Of a DNA stretch of 64,000 nucleotides, positions 61,801 through 64,000 are shown piece after piece. The first letter of the stretch is position 1, and every line of letters begins with the position of its first letter. This stretch comes from Mycobacterium stomatepiae. Lineage in GTDB: Bacteria > Actinomycetota > Actinomycetes > Mycobacteriales > Mycobacteriaceae. Below the pieces are notes generated by a model. The model made no database searches, was not told where the DNA came from, and saw only the letters and a list, made by a program, of their open reading frames with translations. Location: contig NZ_AP022587.1 in assembly GCF_010731715.1 (NCBI RefSeq), forward strand, positions 2,914,001 through 2,978,000. Reading direction: 5' to 3'. A program made the position numbers and the translations under genes.

Positions 61801-64000
61801 TACCGAACACCACATCCTGGTGACCGGTCAACGACACCAACAACTGCGCCCAACCGGCCTGAAGCACCGTGTTGACCGTGGTGTGACAACGACGCGCCAA
61901 CACACCGATCGCCTCAGTAAGCTCAGCGGTGAGTTCACACGATTCAATTCCGCGTTGCCCCAACACCATCGGCTCAGACGGACCCACCAACGTCGGAGTC
62001 TGCAACCCGGCCAACACTTCACCCCACGCAGCCCGAGCACGATCGAGGTCTTGCTCAGCCACCCACGTCACAAACCGGCGATACGGCGTCGCCACCGCCA
62101 ACCGCTGCCCGTAATAACTAGCAAAGATCTCCTGCAACAAGATCGGCAACGACCAGCCATCCAACACGATGTGATGATTAGTCAACACAAACCGGTACTG
62201 ATCTGGTGCCGTGCAGATCAACGCCACCCGAGAAGCCGGCTGATGCTCCAGATCACACACCGCGCCACGCTCAGCCGCACACACCTGCTCAATCTGCACC
62301 TCAACATCACCAGCATCAGCAGCGCAAGCCGTGAGGTCTACATACCGCCACCCCACCACAGGATCGGCCGAAATCACCTGCACCGGCTGATCGAACTGCT
62401 GGCTAAACCGCGCCACCAAATGCGGGTGACGACCCACCACCACAGCCACCGCATCACGCAACCGACCCACATCAAGAGCCCCCCGTAACGCAATATCGAG
62501 CTGCACCGCATACACATCACCGTGATCCCCCACCGCGCTGTGATCCGCCTGGGCGATATTGGCGTGAAAAGCAGCCCTGCTGCAACGGAGTCAACGGCAA
62601 CACATCAGCCACCACACCCACTGACACCAACTCATCAATCTGCTGCTGACTCAACACCACCGGCGCAATATCAGACGGGGTCAACCCACCCCCGCCACCA
62701 CGAACACACGCACACATCCCGGCCAACGCCTCAAACCACAACTCACTAAGCCGACCAACCGCCGCCTCATCGACCACCGAAGGCGCCCACATCCAGTTCG
62801 CACTCAGCGACGGGCCAGCAGCACCATCGATAGTGACCGCATTGAGTTCCACCGAGTGCGCCAACGGCATCGGTATCGCCCCAGTAACACCCACCGAGGA
62901 CACACCCTGCTCACTGAAAAGCCATAACTCATCGGACAACTCGCCCGGGCCCGCACCCACACGCCCCAAATAGTTGAACCCGATGGTGGGTTCAGGCCCC
63001 GACAATTCCACCTCAGGGTTCAGATACCGCAACAACCCATACGTCACACCATCAGGCAACGCCCGTAATTGTTCTTTGACGTCTTTGATCACCGCACCCA
63101 ACGCGGGATCCCCGGCCACCACCTGCGCCCACGACAACCCACCCAGCCTCAACGACACCGGATACTTCGTCGTGAACCACCCCACCGTGCGCGACAAATC
63201 AACATCACCAGCAAGCTCTTCGTGACGGCCGTGACCCTCAACATCAATACCCACCGGCACACCATCACCAGCACCAAGGAACTGCGCCCACGCCAACCCG
63301 TACGCAATCAACAACATGTCGTTGATCCCCGCATGAAACGCCGCCGGCACCTCACCCAACAACATCCGAGTCGTCTCAACATCCAACGACGCCGACAACC
63401 GCCCCGCCGTAGCAAACGTATCCACACCCGGCGTCACCGCCGCCAACACCGCCGGGGTGTCCAACACCTGCTCCCACACCGGCAGCTGCGCAACAACCTC
63501 AGGCGCTAACGCATACTCGGCCAACACCGAGGACCACCGCTGAAACGACGACCCCGACGCCAACAACGCAATCGGCGCACCAGCCCGATGCTGAGCCCAC
63601 CCAATATTGATGTCTTCCAACAAGATCCGCCACGACACCCCATCAACAGCCAAATGATGCACAATCAGCACCAACTGAGCCGTCGAGGCCACCCACAACG
63701 CGCTGAGCATCACCCGGCAGCCGGATCCAACCGCGACCGCGCCCCTACCAACGCCTCATCACTGAGCACATCCACCGACGCCACACACCCGCGGCATCCA
63801 CCGACCCGCCGGCGGCACCCACAACGACCAACCACCCACACCATCGTCATCCACACGCAACCGCAACATCGCATGCCGATCCAGCAGCGCCTGCACCACC
63901 ACCACCACATCAGCCAGGCCCACCCCGGCTGGAGCCGACACCACCACCGTCTGGTTGAACTGCCCTACCGGGCCATCCACACCCTGCAACCAACGAATGA
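36280..64000 (-). CDS. Giant nonribosomal peptide synthetase, at least 8 modules, 3' end in window, many frameshifts
   Basis: All sequence from the right edge to 36280 encodes consecutive NRPS domains on the minus strand, with no gap or start region that would divide it into separate genes. Order N to C: E (partial module) | C-A-PCP | C-A-PCP-E | C-A-PCP | C-A-PCP | C-A-PCP-E | C-A-PCP | C-A-PCP-R. That is over 9,000 residues in the window, and the gene continues upstream. The frame is interrupted about 35 times by single-base length differences, nearly all in short homopolymers (mostly C on the plus strand). Different copies are intact at different sites, so a full frame can be rebuilt by comparing copies. 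Product: a peptide of at least eight residues released reductively. Confidence 0.85.
40863..43955 (-). other. NRPS module 7: C-A-PCP (Thr-like pocket)
   Basis: The DCL-type C domain (about 43955-42800) has an intact start ([17 protein letters not shown]), unlike modules 2 and 4. The A domain shares the [10 protein letters not shown] and [14 protein letters not shown] core with module 6 but has FDFSVW. I read the pocket as D-F-W-S-V-A-M-V-H-K, close to the Thr code. There is no E domain, so an L-residue is expected. Frameshifts lie near 42896, 42367-42390, 41968 and 41268. Confidence 0.82.
42800..45790 (-). repeat. Near-identical NRPS block (PCP-E-C), copy 1 of 3
   Basis: The block PCP-E-C(DCL) at about 42.8-45.8 kb recurs at about 53.7-56.7 kb and again from 61.4 kb to the window edge. 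By eye the copies are virtually identical apart from one-base differences in homopolymers. The seven copies of the A-domain N-terminal segment lie about 3.2 kb apart, or about 4.5 kb apart when an E domain lies between. Such long direct repeats should recombine and collapse in assemblies. Confidence 0.8.
43956..48655 (-). other. NRPS module 6: C-A-PCP-E (D-residue, Thr-like pocket)
   Basis: LCL-type C domain (about 48655-47345). The A-domain core is of a different type from modules 2-5: [37 protein letters not shown] and [16 protein letters not shown] read the pocket as D-V-W-S-V-A-M-V-H-K. Positions 322-331 (M-V-H) match the known Thr code D-F-W-N-I-G-M-V-H-K, so Thr or a close analogue is likely. 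The PCP (LGGDSIL) is followed by an E domain (about 45430-43956). Frameshifts cluster near 46150 (8 A where module 7 has 6), 46935, 47355, 45826, 45864, 45400 and 45130. Confidence 0.82.
48656..51850 (-). other. NRPS module 5: C-A-PCP
   Basis: An LCL-type C domain (about 51850-50540) and an A domain with [26 protein letters not shown] and [16 protein letters not shown] read the pocket as D-F-W-T-L-G-A-V-V-K. The pocket differs from module 2 at two positions (236 and 331), so the substrates may be related. PCP is LGGDSLSV. Frameshifts lie near 51511, 50932, 50544 and 48655. The A domain runs unbroken from 50539 to the PCP. Confidence 0.82.
51851..54895 (-). other. NRPS module 4: C-A-PCP
   Basis: A DCL-type C domain (about 54895-53745) follows the module 3 E domain. 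The A domain (about 53745-52100) has [26 protein letters not shown] and [13 protein letters not shown] read the pocket as D-F-W-T-V-G-A-V-F-K. The segment around IGAEVC is unique to this copy. PCP serine motif LGGDSLSV is near 51945. Frameshifts lie near 54862, 53838, 53394 and 53316. Confidence 0.82.
53745..56760 (-). repeat. Near-identical NRPS block (PCP-E-C), copy 2 of 3
   Basis: Copy 2 of the PCP-E-C block. It shares the one-base deletion near 53838 with copy 1 (42896), whereas copy 3 (61545) is intact there. It has the longest uninterrupted PCP-E frame of the three copies and is a good reference for repairing the others. Confidence 0.8.
54896..59555 (-). other. NRPS module 3: C-A-PCP-E (D-residue, possibly aromatic)
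   Basis: The C domain (about 59555-58250) starts [17 protein letters not shown] and has [11 protein letters not shown], the LCL type. The A-domain core differs from the others: [26 protein letters not shown] and [16 protein letters not shown] read the pocket as D-V-W-T-V-V-A-M-C-K. W239, T278, A322 and C331 match GrsA (Phe, DAWTIAAICK), so an aromatic residue is a reasonable guess. The PCP has LGGDSILSM, the form that precedes E domains. The E domain spans about 56380-54896. This is the only LCL copy with an unbroken C-to-A junction (CCCC at 58252). Confidence 0.82.
59556..62610 (-). other. NRPS module 2: C-A-PCP (accepts a D-residue donor)
   Basis: The C domain (about 62610-61455) begins [11 protein letters not shown] and has [12 protein letters not shown]; this start is typical of C domains that follow an E domain (DCL). 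The A domain (about 61455-59800) has [39 protein letters not shown] and NGKLDVR. I read the ten-residue pocket as D-V-W-T-L-G-A-V-F-K; I cannot assign it securely. The PCP (near 59660) has LGGDSLSV, the phosphopantetheine serine. Frameshifts lie near 62575, 59966 and at the PCP/C junction near 59553. The A-domain half is the best-preserved copy. Confidence 0.82.
61455..64000 (-). repeat. Near-identical NRPS block (E-C), copy 3 of 3, cut by the window edge
   Basis: Copy 3 of the block covers the E domain and the following C domain; the PCP part lies beyond the right edge. The C domain here is intact from 62533 into the A domain, so this copy shows the correct reading across the C-A junction that is broken in copies 1 and 2. 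Confidence 0.78.
62611..64000 (-). other. NRPS module 1 (partial): epimerization domain
   Basis: The visible part is an E domain. It starts near 63990 ([16 protein letters not shown]) and has [18 protein letters not shown] (HHxxxDG), [19 protein letters not shown] and TIGFNYLGR, the core E motifs. The C, A and PCP domains of this module lie beyond the window. It makes the residue attached here D-configured. Apparent frameshifts lie at about 63712, 63787 and 63806, where runs are one base shorter than in the 56-kb copy. Confidence 0.85.

Noticed and set aside
39268..63509. Many plus-strand open frames of 120-300 residues (such as 43,836-end and 62,488-end types) repeated across the NRPS
   Set aside because: They recur with each module copy because they are antisense to conserved NRPS domains; they are His/Arg/Thr-rich without family features.
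36280..64000. Reading the NRPS as ten or more separate genes, one per open fragment
   Set aside because: Fragments join exactly within conserved domains when a single base is restored, no ribosome-binding sites lie at the apparent starts, and no linker or docking regions separate them.

Overview
The window looks like a chromosomal segment of a mycobacterium, probably a nontuberculous species. The sequence is GC-rich. The ribosomal genes have the mycobacterial gene order and mycobacterial tails (Ala/Lys-rich L22 tail, extended S3 and S17). The S10 and spc ribosomal operons are separated by an arylsulfatase, a formylglycine-generating enzyme and DUF4436 membrane proteins, as I recall for M. tuberculosis Rv0700-Rv0724. 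The segment lies inverted here, so most conserved genes are on the minus strand. I cannot name the species from sequence alone.

Left part (1-12 kb): the tail of a possible metallohydrolase coupled to a DapB-fold oxidoreductase; a convergent FGGY carbohydrate kinase with an AraC regulator; a small SAM methyltransferase; a decayed crotonase pseudogene; three tandem TIGR00027-type SAM methyltransferases; the SppA peptidase; a luciferase-like (LLM) oxidoreductase; a frameshifted alpha/beta hydrolase divergent from a TetR regulator that shares a palindromic operator region with it. Several genes have a TAnnnT -10 element 6-7 nt before the start codon, as expected for leaderless mycobacterial mRNAs.

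Middle part (12-31 kb): the spc operon (rplN to rplO) and the S10 operon (rpsJ to rpsQ), each with a good SigA-like promoter. Between them lies a sulfatase locus: atsA, an LpqN-like lipoprotein, the FGE activator and three DUF4436 membrane-protein paralogues, with an orphan PstS-like phosphate-binding lipoprotein inserted on the opposite strand.

Island (31.2-34.7 kb): a leaderless two-gene micro-operon, a structured intergenic element behind a perfect TATAAT, a coiled-coil/winged-helix-like protein, an IS1-like DDE transposase, a Panacea-domain antitoxin with an unassigned partner (candidate toxin-antitoxin pair), and a small Cys-rich protein.

Right part (34.7-64 kb, minus strand, running off the window): a very large nonribosomal peptide synthetase with at least eight modules, ending in a thioester-reductase domain and translationally coupled to a condensation/PapA-like acyltransferase. 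From N to C the visible order is ...E | C-A-PCP | C-A-PCP-E | C-A-PCP | C-A-PCP | C-A-PCP-E | C-A-PCP | C-A-PCP-R. It should make a (lipo)peptide of eight or more residues, with D-residues at visible positions 1, 3 and 6, released as an aldehyde or alcohol. The modules are nearly identical copies that differ mainly in the substrate-pocket part of the A domain. The reading frame is broken about 35 times, nearly always by one base in a short homopolymer. This looks more like consensus error in unpolishable repeats than gene decay, but that needs checking.
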